Assembly: GCF_020686945.1 (NCBI RefSeq)
Contig: NZ_JAJEPR010000003.1
Coordinates: forward strand, 145,557 to 209,556
Origin: Limivivens faecihominis
GTDB lineage: Bacteria; Bacillota; Clostridia; Lachnospirales; Lachnospiraceae
Reading direction: 5' to 3'
DNA length: 64,000 nt
In this document: piece by piece, positions 1-8,962 of the stretch
Position numbering within the stretch: the first letter of the stretch is position 1
Layout: every line of letters begins with the position of its first letter
The notes under the pieces: model-generated
Seen by the model: only the letters and a program-made list of their open reading frames with translations
What the model was told of the DNA's origin: nothing
Database searches by the model: none
Program-made: the position numbers and the translations under genes

Positions 1-464
1 GCTTTGGAACAGCCCTCGTCCATCGTGAAACGCTCTCTGTCCCAGTCAGCGGAGGAACCCAGCTTGTGCAGCTGATTGATGATCTTTCCACCGTACTCTT
101 CTTTCCAGGCCCAGGCATGTTTGAGGAACTCCTCACGGCCGATCTTCTCTTTGTCGATGCCCTGCTCACGAAGCTTCGCGGTAACTTTTACCTCGGTAGC
201 AATGGCTGCGTGGTCGGTTCCCGGCTGCCACAGTGCGTTGTAACCCTGCATTCTCTTATAACGGATCAGGATATCCTGCATCGTGTTGTCCAGAGCGTGG
301 CCCATATGGAGCTGACCGGTTACGTTTGGCGGCGGCATTACAATGGTAAAAGGTTTCTTGCTTCTGTCTACTTCTGCATGGAAGTATTTCTTGTCCAGCC
401 ATTTCTGGTAAAGACGGTCTTCTATGCCCTTGGGATCATAGGTTTTTGCCAGTTCTTTGTTCAT
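1..464 (-). CDS. valS: Valine--tRNA ligase, N-terminal part (runs off the window edge)
   Basis: Class I aminoacyl-tRNA synthetase that charges tRNA-Val in the cytoplasm. The visible 154 or so residues begin MNKELAKTYDPKGIEDRLYQ. They contain the class I HIGH-type signature as PPPNVTGQLHMGHALDNTMQ, followed by the conserved GTDHAAIATE segment, which together are characteristic of ValRS (IleRS and LeuRS differ here). The ATG at 462-464 follows an AAGGAAAG ribosome binding site. The gene is the last one read from the ysxC side but has its own promoter and T-box leader, so it is regulated separately from lon/ysxC. The rest of the gene lies outside the window. Confidence 0.96.
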   Translation of the reverse strand, partial: MNKELAKTYDPKGIEDRLYQKWLDKKYFHAEVDRSKKPFTIVMPPPNVTGQLHMGHALDNTMQDILIRYKRMQGYNALWQPGTDHAAIATEVKVTAKLREQGIDKEKIGREEFLKHAWAWKEEYGGKIINQLHKLGSSADWDRERFTMDEGCSK

Positions 465-531
465 GGGATTCTTTCCTTTCTTGTGAGTGGTTGTGAGGAA
501 GTGTGCGGGAGGAACGCCATGCCATCACTTC

Positions 532-647
532 GGTTTTGCTTTGCAAAACCTCAGTCGCGGGCGTCGCCCTATCAAAAGCCATTCAAACGTGCAAAAATCT
601 GCAAGCAGCTTTTGCACGCTCGCATGGCTTTCGGCATGGCTCATGCC
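532..647. repeat. Cluster of nested inverted repeats in the valS untranslated region
   Basis: Between the T-box terminator and the valS start codon lie about 190 bases with no plausible gene but several strong hairpins. They are GGTTTTGC/GCAAAACC (532-550), GGGC/GCCC (560-570), a nested pair AAAGCCAT/ATGGCTTT (575-582 with 624-631) enclosing CGTGCAAAA/TTTTGCACG (588-618), and GGCATG/CATGCC (633-647). The density and nesting resemble other intergenic palindromic elements in this window (39201-39344, 56166-56421). It may be a mobile palindromic repeat inserted into the leader. Function unknown. Confidence 0.6.
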
Positions 648-659
648 TGACGCGCAAAA

Positions 660-930
660 GAAAAGCCCTCTGCACACAGTTCATGTGCAAAGGGCGAATG
701 TCTCGCGGTACCACCTTTTCTTATGCTTCTTTCTCGCATATCTCAGAGATCTTTTAACGGGGATCGGACGGGCAGGCTTACTGTCAAAGTTCAGCCTGTC
801 GGTTCAAAAGCTACCTTCCATACCTGCTCTCCTACAGATTCCTCTCAGCCTGTCGGGAATCTCTCTCTGGCGGTGCCCGGGTATGTACTCCTCTTTCTCA
901 CAACCTTTGTTCTTTTTCGCTATAGTCTGT
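660..930 (-). promoter_or_regulatory. T-box riboswitch leader of valS
   Basis: Read on the minus strand, the leader contains the diagnostic T-box sequence AAGGTGGTACCGCGAG (about 702-719). It is followed by a terminator hairpin GCCCTTTGCAC/GTGCAGAGGGC and a short T run (about 661-695). Upstream are the AGTA motif and AG-rich segments typical of Stem I. A GUA valine codon sits just 3' of the helix facing the AGTA motif and is the likely specifier, although the exact register is uncertain. Uncharged tRNA-Val would pair with the specifier and the T-box bulge and prevent termination, switching on valS. Confidence 0.92.
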
Positions 931-959
931 ATCATAGCCGAGGATTTTTCATTTGTCAA
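931..959 (-). promoter_or_regulatory. Sigma-A promoter of the valS T-box transcript
   Basis: On the minus strand a perfect -35 TTGACA (954-959) is followed after 17 bases by TATGAT (931-936). It lies directly after the ysxC stop codon, so valS is transcribed independently. Confidence 0.85.
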
Positions 960-972
960 GGGGGAGTTTCGC

Positions 973-1584
973 TCACTCCTCCTCAGAAACTTTCTCCGGC
1001 TCTTTCATTAAGCCTTCAATATAGGCCCAGATCTCGTCTCTTCCCTGCTTGGTCTCCGCGGAGAAGGGGATGATGACCGTGCCCGGCTTTACGCCCAGGC
1101 CCGTACGAACCAGCTTCAACTGTTTCTGAATCTGGCTTCTTTTAATCTTGTCCAGCTTGGTGGCGATGATAATGGGGTCAAAGCCGTTGCTCACGATCCA
1201 GTCGTACATGATCTTGTCGTTGGCGGAGGGCTCATGACGGATATCGATCAGCAGGAACACGGCTTTCAGCATCGGGGATTTGTGGAGGTAGTTCTCGATG
1301 AGCTTTCCCCACTTCTCCTTCTCTGACTGAGAAACCTTCGCATAGCCGTAGCCCGGAAGGTCCACCAGGTAAACCTCACTGTTGACATTGTAAAAGTTGA
1401 TAGTCTGGGTCTTTCCCGGCTGGGAACTGGTCCGCGCCAGGGCTTTCCGGTTCATCAGGGCGTTGATCATGGAAGATTTTCCCACGTTGGATTTTCCGGC
1501 GAAGGCCACCTCCATGCGCTCATTTTTCGGCAGCGGGCTTGTGATGCCGCAGACCGTTTCCAGTGTCACATTTTTTATAATCAT
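973..1584 (-). CDS. ysxC: Ribosome biogenesis GTPase YsxC/EngB (YihA)
   Basis: Essential GTPase of the TrmE-Era-EngA-EngB-Septin group that helps assemble the large ribosomal subunit. The 203-residue protein has all G motifs: G1 GKSNVGKSS (residues about 31-39), G3 DLPGYG (about 75-80), G4 TKLDK (about 142-146) and G5 as FSAETK. Its length is normal for the family. It starts two bases after the lon stop codon, so it is translated from the clpX-lon transcript, the usual Firmicute order. An acidic C-terminal tail (EPEKVSEEE) is unremarkable. Confidence 0.97.
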   Translation of the reverse strand: MIIKNVTLETVCGITSPLPKNERMEVAFAGKSNVGKSSMINALMNRKALARTSSQPGKTQTINFYNVNSEVYLVDLPGYGYAKVSQSEKEKWGKLIENYLHKSPMLKAVFLLIDIRHEPSANDKIMYDWIVSNGFDPIIIATKLDKIKRSQIQKQLKLVRTGLGVKPGTVIIPFSAETKQGRDEIWAYIEGLMKEPEKVSEEE

Positions 1585-1586
1585 AA

Positions 1587-3917
1587 TCAGTTCTCCGAAT
1601 TTTTAACAAGCGCCGCTTTCAGGACTTCATCCATATGGGAGACAAAACGGATCTCCAGACCTTTTTTGATCTCGGAGGAAATCTCTGCCACATCCGGCCG
1701 GTTTTTCTCCGGCACCAGAACCAGGCGGATGCCCGCGTTCTTCGCTGCCAGAAGCTTTTCCTTGAGGCCGCCGATGGGAAGGACTCTTCCCCGCAGCGTG
1801 ATCTCTCCGGTCATGGCGATATCGGCCCGTACCGGAAGCTTCGTGATCGCGGAGGTCATGGCTGTGGCCATCGTGATTCCCGCAGAAGGCCCGTCCTTGG
1901 GAACGGCTCCCTCCGGAATGTGGATATGGATATCATTTTCCTTGAAAAATTTATCATCGATGCCATATTCCCGGCTGACAGAACGGATGTAGCTGATGCC
2001 CGCCATGGCGGATTCCTTCATCACGTCTCCCAGCTGGCCGGTGAGGAGAAGCTCTCCTTTTCCGGGCATGACGTTGACCTCGATCTCCAGGGTATCGCCG
2101 CCCACGCTGGTCCAGGCCAGGCCCCGGACGATTCCGATGTCATCGGCGTCGTTCAGGCGGTTGACCGTGTAGCGCTCCTTGCCGAGATAGTTCTTAAGGC
2201 TGGTCTCGGTGACTTTGATGCTTCCCTTGCCTTCCTCCAGAAACTCCCGCGCCGCTTTCCGGCAGATCTCGCCGATCTTCCGCTCCAGGCTTCGCACACC
2301 GGTTTCCCGGGTGTAGGAGGAAATCAGTTTCTTCATAGCCTTGTCCGTGATGGAAAAATCATAGCCGCAGAGGCCGTTTTTCTCGATCTGTTTCTCTAAC
2401 AGGTGCTCTTTTGCAATGTGCAGCTTCTCGTTTTCCGTGTAGCTGGAAACCTCGATGAGCTCCATACGGTCCAGAAGAGGCCGTGGAATCGTCTGAACAT
2501 CGTTGGCCGTGGCGATGAAAAGCACCTCGGAAAGATCCAGCGGAAGCTCCACATAATGATCGCGGAACTTGTTGTTCTGTTCGGAATCCAGCACCTCCAG
2601 AAGAGCGGAGGAGGTATCTCCCTTATAGTCGCTGCTCACCTTGTCAATCTCGTCCAGAAGCATCAGCGGGTTCTTCACCCCGGCCTGCTTCATACCGTTG
2701 GCGATACGGCCCGGCATCGCTCCTATATAGGTTCTTCTGTGGCCGCGGATCTCTGCCTCATCCCGGACGCCGCCCAGACAGATCCGGACATATTTCTTGT
2801 CCAGGGCTCTTGCGATCGAGCGGGCGATCGAAGTCTTACCGGTTCCCGGCGGGCCCACCAGACAAATAATGGGGCTGTCGCCTTTCTTCGTCAGGGCGCG
2901 GACAGCCAGAAATTCCAACACCCGCTCCTTGACCTTCTCAAGGCCGTAATGATCCTCGTCCAGGATCTCCCGGGCATTGGCAAGATCCATGTTGTCAACG
3001 GATTCTTTATCCCAGGGAAGTTCGAGAAGCGTCTCGATATAGCCCCGGATCACGGAACTTTCCGCGGAGTTGTTTCCGGCATTTTTGAAACGCTCGATCT
3101 CTTTCTCGATGCGCTCCTTCACCTCGTCGGAAGCCTCCAGCTTATCTGCCTCCTCCTGGAAATGATCTGCCTCGGCTCCGGTGGTGTCCTCGCCTAATTC
3201 CTCCCGGATCACTTTCAGCTGTTCCCGGAGGATGTATTCTCTCTGATTTTTGTCAACGCGGGCTTTGACCTTCTCCTGAATCTCAGTCTTGATGTTCATG
3301 ACCTGGATCTCATTTTCAAGAAGAACAGACAGCTGCTCGAAGCGCTCGGTTAAATCCACCGCTTCCAGAAGCTTCTGTTTTTCCTCATAAAACACAGGAA
3401 TGTTCACAGCGATCTGATCCACCATTTTCTGGAGGTCCGTCTGCTCCATGATCTGAAGCGCCGTCTCGCGGCTGATCTTGCCGTTGGCCTGGCAGTAATC
3501 CTGGAAAATGGTCCGGAGGGTCTGAACCATAGCTTCCTGATTTTTTTCATCGGGAAGGGCCAGCTCCTCCTCCGAAAAAGTGGCGGCATCTGCCACAAGG
3601 CAGCCGTCCGCCACATCCAGATCCATCACTTCCACCCGTTCCAGACCTTCCGCCAGCACCCGGAAAATATTCTGGGGCAGTTTCATGATCTGCTTCACGG
3701 TGACAAGGGTACCGATCTTATGAAGATCCTTCCTTCCAGGATCCTGTGTTTCCGGAGATTTCTGGGTCACAACCACCAGCTTCTGGTCACGGAGCATGGC
3801 AGTCTCCACCGCTTTGACTGATTTTTCCCGGCTGATATCAAAATGCGTGATCATGGAGGGCAGAAGCGTCATTCCACGGAGAGCCACAACCGGTATGTTT
3901 TTGATCAGTTCATTCAT
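1587..3917 (-). CDS. lon: ATP-dependent protease La (LonA)
   Basis: Cytoplasmic AAA+ serine protease that degrades damaged and regulatory proteins. The 776 residues comprise a LON substrate-binding N domain (about 8-200), a helical linker, an AAA+ module with Walker A GPPGTGKTS (about 354) and Walker B LLDEIDK, and a C-terminal protease domain. The catalytic Ser is in PKDGPSAGITMATA, and the partner Lys is in LPIGGLKEKLLAAK. The start codon overlaps the clpX stop by four bases (ATGA type), indicating translational coupling, and ysxC follows immediately. Full length, with no defects seen. Confidence 0.98.
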   Translation of the reverse strand: MNELIKNIPVVALRGMTLLPSMITHFDISREKSVKAVETAMLRDQKLVVVTQKSPETQDPGRKDLHKIGTLVTVKQIMKLPQNIFRVLAEGLERVEVMDLDVADGCLVADAATFSEEELALPDEKNQEAMVQTLRTIFQDYCQANGKISRETALQIMEQTDLQKMVDQIAVNIPVFYEEKQKLLEAVDLTERFEQLSVLLENEIQVMNIKTEIQEKVKARVDKNQREYILREQLKVIREELGEDTTGAEADHFQEEADKLEASDEVKERIEKEIERFKNAGNNSAESSVIRGYIETLLELPWDKESVDNMDLANAREILDEDHYGLEKVKERVLEFLAVRALTKKGDSPIICLVGPPGTGKTSIARSIARALDKKYVRICLGGVRDEAEIRGHRRTYIGAMPGRIANGMKQAGVKNPLMLLDEIDKVSSDYKGDTSSALLEVLDSEQNNKFRDHYVELPLDLSEVLFIATANDVQTIPRPLLDRMELIEVSSYTENEKLHIAKEHLLEKQIEKNGLCGYDFSITDKAMKKLISSYTRETGVRSLERKIGEICRKAAREFLEEGKGSIKVTETSLKNYLGKERYTVNRLNDADDIGIVRGLAWTSVGGDTLEIEVNVMPGKGELLLTGQLGDVMKESAMAGISYIRSVSREYGIDDKFFKENDIHIHIPEGAVPKDGPSAGITMATAMTSAITKLPVRADIAMTGEITLRGRVLPIGGLKEKLLAAKNAGIRLVLVPEKNRPDVAEISSEIKKGLEIRFVSHMDEVLKAALVKNSEN

Positions 3918-5227
3918 GCAGTTTCCTCAATCTCTTTATCTTTCTTGCTTTTTTTCGTTTTTACAGAGGGAAGCTTGCCGTCGTCGCTGTACATCAGCAC
4001 CGGCTCGCCGCTTCCGTCGATGACGTCCTTCGTGATCAGGCAGCTCTCCACATTCTCATCGGAGGGCAGGTTGTACATGATATCCAGCATTGCTTTCTCC
4101 ATGATGGCCCGGAGGCCTCTGGCTCCTGTCTTTCTCTCCAGGGTCTTGTCTGCCACTTCCTCGATGGCGTCATCCGCAAAGGAAAGCTCCACGCCGTCCA
4201 TCTCAAAGAGCTTCTGATACTGCTTGATGATGGAGTTTTTCGGCTCTTTCAGGATGCGGATCAGAGCCTCGCGGTCCAGCTGATCCAGGGAAACAACCAT
4301 GGGCACACGGCCGATGATCTCCGGAATCATTCCGAACTTCACGAAATCCTGGGGCAGTACCTGGCGCAGGATTTCTCCCACGTTATGATTCTTCTTATCG
4401 TTGACCACAGAGTTGAAACCGATCTCCTTCTGATCCAGACGTGCCTCGATGACTTTTTCCATGCCCTCGAAGGCTCCGCCGCAGATGAAAAGGATATTTG
4501 TGGTATCGATCTGGAGAAGCTCCTGATGCGGGTGCTTTCTTCCACCCTGGGGCGGCACGGAAGCTACGGTTCCCTCAAGGATCTTAAGAAGTGCCTGCTG
4601 TACGCCCTCACCGGACACATCGCGGGTGATGGAGGCGTTCTCGGATTTTCTCGTGATCTTATCAAACTCGTCGATGTAAACAATACCGTACTCGGCACGC
4701 TTGATATCGTAGTCGGCTGCCTGAATCAGCTTCAGGAGGATATTTTCCACATCCTCACCCACATAACCGGCCTCAGTCAGCGTGGTGGCATCTGCGATGG
4801 CAAAGGGCACATTCAGCATTTTCGCCAGTGTCTGAGCCAGCAGGGTTTTACCTGAACCGGTGGGACCCAGCATCAGAATGTTGCTCTTCTGCAGCTCCAC
4901 GCCGTCCACGCGCTTGCCGACGGTAATTCTTTTATAATGATTATAGACGGCCACAGCCAGGGTCTTTTTCGCCTCGTCCTGGCCGATGACATAATCATCC
5001 AGAAAAGCAGTGATCTCCTTGGGCTTCATCAGGTTGATGCCGCTCTGGTTCTCGTCCTGCTCATAGTATTCGTCCAGTTCTTCGTCTATGATCTCCGCAC
5101 AGATCTCGATGCATTCGTCGCAGATATAGACGCCCTCCGGACCGGCGATGAGCTTTCTCACCTGGTCCTCTGATTTATTACAAAAAGAACATCTTACTTT
5201 GTTATGTTCTCCATATTTTCCTGCCAT
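3914..5227 (-). CDS. clpX: ATP-dependent Clp protease ATP-binding subunit ClpX
   Basis: Unfoldase that recognises substrates and threads them into ClpP. The 437-residue protein starts with the zinc-binding domain (CSFCNKSE...CDEC, residues 13-39). An AAA+ core follows with Walker A GPTGSGKT (about 122) and Walker B VYIDEFDKI. The ClpP-docking IGF loop is present in KEIGFNSV. The C-terminus is slightly longer than usual and very charged (KTKKSKKDKEIEE). It lies downstream of clpP, separated by a hairpin at 5287-5317, and overlaps lon. Confidence 0.98.
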   Translation of the reverse strand: MAGKYGEHNKVRCSFCNKSEDQVRKLIAGPEGVYICDECIEICAEIIDEELDEYYEQDENQSGINLMKPKEITAFLDDYVIGQDEAKKTLAVAVYNHYKRITVGKRVDGVELQKSNILMLGPTGSGKTLLAQTLAKMLNVPFAIADATTLTEAGYVGEDVENILLKLIQAADYDIKRAEYGIVYIDEFDKITRKSENASITRDVSGEGVQQALLKILEGTVASVPPQGGRKHPHQELLQIDTTNILFICGGAFEGMEKVIEARLDQKEIGFNSVVNDKKNHNVGEILRQVLPQDFVKFGMIPEIIGRVPMVVSLDQLDREALIRILKEPKNSIIKQYQKLFEMDGVELSFADDAIEEVADKTLERKTGARGLRAIMEKAMLDIMYNLPSDENVESCLITKDVIDGSGEPVLMYSDDGKLPSVKTKKSKKDKEIEETA

Positions 5228-5286
5228 AGAATTTCCACCTCATACAAACTTTTCAGCAGTTTTCTTCAAAACTTATCAACGCACAT

Positions 5287-5317
5287 GAGGGGATGTTGCT
5301 GAACGTAACATCCCCTC
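5287..5317 (-). other. Hairpin between clpP and clpX
   Basis: A perfect 11-bp stem, GAGGGGATGTT/AACATCCCCTC, with a 9-base loop. There is no T run on the minus strand, so it is not a standard terminator. It could be an mRNA processing or stability element that sets the clpP:clpX ratio. Confidence 0.55.
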
Positions 5318-5328
5318 ACGCTTATCCT

Positions 5329-5910
5329 TTAGTGATTTGTGATGACGCTGTCGATGAGGCCGTATGCTTTGGCCTCCTCAGCGCTCATGTAATTATCACG
5401 CTCGGTATCCACCTCGATGACGCTAAGCGGCTGGCCGGTGTTGGCTGCCAGATGCTCATTCAGCCTTTTCCTTGTGGCGATGATGTGATCAGATACGATC
5501 TTGATATCGGTCGCCTGACCCTGTGCTCCGCCGGAGGGCTGGTGAATCATGATCTCTGCATTGGGCAGGGCAAAACGTTTGCCCTTGGTGCCGCCGGCCA
5601 GGAGGAAAGCTCCCATGCTGGCTGCCATGCCAAGGCAGATGGTTGACACGTCGCATTTGATGTAACGCATGGTGTCATAAATTGCCAGTCCGGCTGAAAC
5701 AGAGCCGCCAGGACTGTTGATATACAGATGAATATCCTTTCCAGGATCCTCCGCTTCCAGGAACAGAAGCTGAGCAACGATCAGGTTGGCGCTGACGTCC
5801 GTAACCTCCTCGCCCAGGAAAATGATTCTGTCCTTCAGAAGTCTGGAATAAATGTCGTAGCTTCTCTCGCCGCGGCTGGTCTGTTCAATGACATAAGGTA
5901 CTAAGCTCAT
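5329..5910 (-). CDS. clpP: ATP-dependent Clp protease proteolytic subunit ClpP
   Basis: Serine peptidase that forms the tetradecameric barrel used by ClpX and other Clp ATPases. The 193-residue protein has the usual length. The catalytic Ser lies in the GMAASMGAFLLAGG motif, the His in NAEIMIHQPSGG, and the Asp near DTERDNYMSAEEA. The N-terminal VPYVIEQTSRGER sequence, containing the processing and docking region, is intact. It sits between tig and clpX on the same strand, 44 bases after tig, and is probably co-transcribed from the tig promoter. Confidence 0.98.
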   Translation of the reverse strand: MSLVPYVIEQTSRGERSYDIYSRLLKDRIIFLGEEVTDVSANLIVAQLLFLEAEDPGKDIHLYINSPGGSVSAGLAIYDTMRYIKCDVSTICLGMAASMGAFLLAGGTKGKRFALPNAEIMIHQPSGGAQGQATDIKIVSDHIIATRKRLNEHLAANTGQPLSVIEVDTERDNYMSAEEAKAYGLIDSVITNH

Positions 5911-5954
5911 TTCGAAGAATCTCCTTTCCGGGAACTTCCGCAGGCAGATGTCTC

Positions 5955-7241
5955 TTACGCCTCTTTAGCAGCGTCTGCGATCAGATCTGCAGCAGCCTGT
6001 ACAGCCAGGTCTTTCTTCATCTGATCTCTCTCGGAATCGCCGATGATGCCTTTGAGCTTCTCAACTTCCATCTTGTAAGCCTCAGCCATCTTTGCGATCT
6101 CCTCATCTACCTTTTCATCGGAAATTTCGATGTTTTCTGCTTTTGCTACAGCCTCAAGAACCAGGCTGTTCTGAATACGTTTCAGAGCTTCCGGTTTCAT
6201 CTGGTCATGCATCTTCTTTGCATCCATGCCGGTGAACTGGAAGTACTGCTCCAGGGAAAGACCCTGAGACTGCATTCTTCTGGCAAAATCTTCCATCATG
6301 CTCTGAACCTGGGTGTCGATCATGGCATCCGGGATCTCCATGGTGGCATTCTCTACTGCTTTCTCAACGGCCTGAGCTTCTTTCTTTGCTCTTGCCTCTT
6401 TCTCTTTCTTCTCGGTCAATTTCTTCTTGATGTCCTCTTTGTACTCAGCGAGGGTCTCGAACTCGGAAACTTCGCTTGCGAACTCGTCGTCAGCGTCCGG
6501 AAGCTCTTTTACAGTGATTGCATTTACTTTGCATTTGAATACGGCTTCTTTTCCTGCAAGGCTCTTCTCATGATAGTCCTCCGGGAAAGTAACGGTAACG
6601 TCTTTGTCCTCACCGATCTTGGTACCGATCAGCTGATCCTCGAAGCCCGGGATGAAGCTTCCGGAACCGATGGTCAGGGTGTAGTTCTCAGCTTTTCCGC
6701 CAGCGAAGGGAACGCCGTCTACGGAACCGTCAAAGTCAAGCTTGATGATGTCGCCGCTCTCAACTGCTCTGTCATCTACATCGATGGTTCTGGAGTTGTT
6801 CTCTCTCTCCTTGTCAACCTCTTTGTTGATGTCCTCGTCAGTTACTTCAACGTCGCTCTTCTCAACCTCTACGCCTTTGTACTCGCCAAGGGTAACTTCC
6901 GGTTTCACAGCAACCTCTGCAGTGAAGATGAAGGGTTTGCCGGACTCGATCTGGGTTACATTGATCTCCGGACGGGAAACGATCTCAAGATCGCAGTCCT
7001 TCAGAGCCTCTGCGTAAGCAGTCGGGATCAGATCGTTAGCAGCATCTTCGTAGAAAACGCCTGTGCCGTACATTTTCTCGATCAGTTTGCGCGGTGCTTT
7101 ACCTTTACGGAAGCCCGGGATATTGATTCTTCCTCTGGCTTTCAGATATACTTTCTGAATTGCTTTTTCAAAGTCCTCGGCAGAAGCCTCGATGGTCAGC
7201 TTCGCCATGTTTTTTTCCAGTTTTTCAACCTGTAAACTCAT
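5955..7241 (-). CDS. tig: Trigger factor, ribosome-associated peptidyl-prolyl isomerase
   Basis: Cytoplasmic chaperone bound at the ribosome exit tunnel. The 428 residues comprise an N-terminal ribosome-binding domain with the signature PGFRKGKAPRKLIEK (residues about 42-56). Next is an FKBP-type PPIase domain (about 155-245, with GDIIKLDFDGSVDGVPF and IGSGSFIPGFEDQLIG), then a helical C-terminal chaperone domain. It heads the clpP-clpX-lon-ysxC cluster. The AT-rich region 7242-7422 must hold its promoter, but no strong -35/-10 pair was seen apart from a TATAGT hexamer near 7385. A secreted paralogue is encoded at 50285-51601. Confidence 0.98.
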   Translation of the reverse strand: MSLQVEKLEKNMAKLTIEASAEDFEKAIQKVYLKARGRINIPGFRKGKAPRKLIEKMYGTGVFYEDAANDLIPTAYAEALKDCDLEIVSRPEINVTQIESGKPFIFTAEVAVKPEVTLGEYKGVEVEKSDVEVTDEDINKEVDKERENNSRTIDVDDRAVESGDIIKLDFDGSVDGVPFAGGKAENYTLTIGSGSFIPGFEDQLIGTKIGEDKDVTVTFPEDYHEKSLAGKEAVFKCKVNAITVKELPDADDEFASEVSEFETLAEYKEDIKKKLTEKKEKEARAKKEAQAVEKAVENATMEIPDAMIDTQVQSMMEDFARRMQSQGLSLEQYFQFTGMDAKKMHDQMKPEALKRIQNSLVLEAVAKAENIEISDEKVDEEIAKMAEAYKMEVEKLKGIIGDSERDQMKKDLAVQAAADLIADAAKEA

Positions 7242-7422
7242 GGTGTGTTTCTCCTCCTAAGTTTCTATGTTTTTTGCAGTCCGTCTTTTCAAACGGTTCT
7301 GCTTGATTATGGGGTTGTTCTTCCCCCTGCTCTGTGCCATGGTGCTGATTTGACAGACTTCTCCATACTTACAGTCATTTTAGTACTATAGCACAATTCA
7401 AAAGAAAAAGCCACTCTTTTTT

Positions 7423-8250
7423 TTAAAAAGTACCGGTACCGCTTCCAAAACCCGGCAGAGTAAAACCGTTGGCAAAGCCTGAGTCCAGAACATTCTGCCG
7501 GAGGACGGCGTAAAGCTCCGCTTCCGTAGCCCGCGTATAGGGATTTACCCAGAAAATTCCGGCCAGTCCGAGGGTGACGCTGGAAAGGAGCTGCCAGGGG
7601 ATAAAGGAAAGATCCAACACAAAAATATTCATCTTCTGATTCATCGTCATCTCACGGCTGAGAGCAAAGACCTCAGACATCTGAAGATTTGGATTTTCCG
7701 CCAGAATATAGGGAACCATCCGGTACTCGTAGGATTTCACAATGCCCGGAATCACAAAAAGAAGTCCCCAGAGAAAAATCTTCACTTTCATCACCAGCAT
7801 GATGAGGACGATATGCCAGAACTGCCCCTGACGGAAAGCCCAGAAAAGCTCGCCCATGCCGGTGCTCTCTTCCCTGGTTCGCATAAAGAAACGGCTGGCT
7901 CCCACCTCGATCGGACTGCCCACCAGAATACCAAAGGCAAGGCCCAGAAGCATAACGCTGATGCCGACTCCCAGGAACACCAGGCCAAAACTCATTCCAG
8001 CCACTCTCGCAAGGAGATTTTCCGTCTGGTGACCGCTTCCGGTAATCATCTGGGTTGCACTGTCCACAAGGCTCTCTCCGCCGCTCTGAATCTCATTGTA
8101 ATTGATTTCCCGGGCATTCTGCACATTGGAGCGGCTGCTGGAAAAACTTCCCGTGAGGATGCCGGTGATCAGTGCCACAACGACTGCTGACCAGAAACAG
8201 CCCCGGAGAACATTTTTCGCCCGGATCTTTAACTCTTCTCTCGTCCACAT
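7423..8250 (-). CDS. DUF975 family integral membrane protein
   Basis: The 275-residue membrane protein begins MWTREELKIRAKNVLRG, the typical opening of DUF975 proteins. It has about five or six hydrophobic segments (around residues 17-35, 85-115, 145-170 and 210-245). The GIVKSYEYRMVPYILAENP segment and the nearby acidic/aromatic motif are also family hallmarks. Biochemical function is not known. It starts 15 bases downstream of the DJ-1/PfpI gene, so the two probably share the promoter at 8878-8906. Confidence 0.85.
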   Translation of the reverse strand: MWTREELKIRAKNVLRGCFWSAVVVALITGILTGSFSSSRSNVQNAREINYNEIQSGGESLVDSATQMITGSGHQTENLLARVAGMSFGLVFLGVGISVMLLGLAFGILVGSPIEVGASRFFMRTREESTGMGELFWAFRQGQFWHIVLIMLVMKVKIFLWGLLFVIPGIVKSYEYRMVPYILAENPNLQMSEVFALSREMTMNQKMNIFVLDLSFIPWQLLSSVTLGLAGIFWVNPYTRATEAELYAVLRQNVLDSGFANGFTLPGFGSGTGTF

Positions 8251-8265
8251 GATTGTTCAGCCTCC

Positions 8266-8817
8266 TTACGCCTGATAAACGACGCTCTCGGCGATCCTGT
8301 CCGCCGTCTCTTTTCCGGAGAGTTCCTCAATGAGGCGAAGCGCAAAGGGAATCGCGGTGCCAAGACCTCTGGAGGTCGTGATGTTTCCATCGGTCACAAC
8401 CGGTTCAACGGTCACTTCAGCGCCGGTAAGACCATCCTCCATGCCCGGGTAGCAGATGGCTTTTCTTCCATTTAATAAGCCAAGCTTTCCGAGAACCGTG
8501 GGCGCCGCACAGATTGCTGCGATCCGGCCGTTTTCCTCAGCTGCTTTCATAAGGAAGCCCTTGAGGCCCTCACAGTCTCCCAGATGCAGAGTTCCCGGCA
8601 TGCCTCCCGGAAGCACCAGCATATCTTCCTTCGTCGGGTGTACCTTTCCGATGAGGGTATCCGCTGTCACCGGAATCCGGTGGGAACCGATGATTTCCTC
8701 CCGTCCCATAACGGAAACCGTAATCGTCTCAATGCCTGCCCTTCTTAAAAGGTCTACCACAGTAAGACCTTCGATCTCTTCAAAACCGTCTGCAAGAAAT
8801 ACATATACCTTACTCAT
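8266..8817 (-). CDS. DJ-1/PfpI family protein
   Basis: A cytoplasmic 183-residue protein of the class I glutamine amidotransferase-like superfamily. It has the conserved nucleophile-elbow cysteine in AAICAAPTVLG (about residue 106) and the upstream acidic residue in ADGFEEIE (about residues 9-16). These match DJ-1/ThiJ proteins, which are variously described as glyoxalases, deglycases or stress chaperones. The exact activity cannot be told from sequence. The start has a good AAGGAGG site. The gene is divergent from the CYTH gene and is followed by the DUF975 gene. Confidence 0.9.
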   Translation of the reverse strand: MSKVYVFLADGFEEIEGLTVVDLLRRAGIETITVSVMGREEIIGSHRIPVTADTLIGKVHPTKEDMLVLPGGMPGTLHLGDCEGLKGFLMKAAEENGRIAAICAAPTVLGKLGLLNGRKAICYPGMEDGLTGAEVTVEPVVTDGNITTSRGLGTAIPFALRLIEELSGKETADRIAESVVYQA

Positions 8818-8877
8818 ATTCTTTCCTCCTTGTCCGGGATGCCTGATTCAGCTCCCTGTCAAACGTTGTCACCGCCT

Positions 8878-8906
8878 ATCTTAGCAAATCTCCGGCTGTG
8901 ATACAA
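8878..8906 (-). promoter_or_regulatory. Promoter for the DJ-1/DUF975 pair
   Basis: On the minus strand, TTGTAT (8901-8906) is followed after 17 bases by TAAGAT (8878-8883). It is back-to-back with the promoter of the CYTH gene. Confidence 0.55.
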
Positions 8907-8910
8907 GTGA

Positions 8911-8939
8911 TTTACAAGATTTTTCATTTATGGTAAACT
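8911..8939 (+). promoter_or_regulatory. Promoter for the CYTH gene
   Basis: TTTACA (8911-8916), a 17-base spacer and TAAACT (8934-8939), shortly before an AAAGGAGG ribosome binding site. Confidence 0.55.
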
Positions 8940-8962
8940 TCCCCGTAAAAGGAGGTTTTTTT

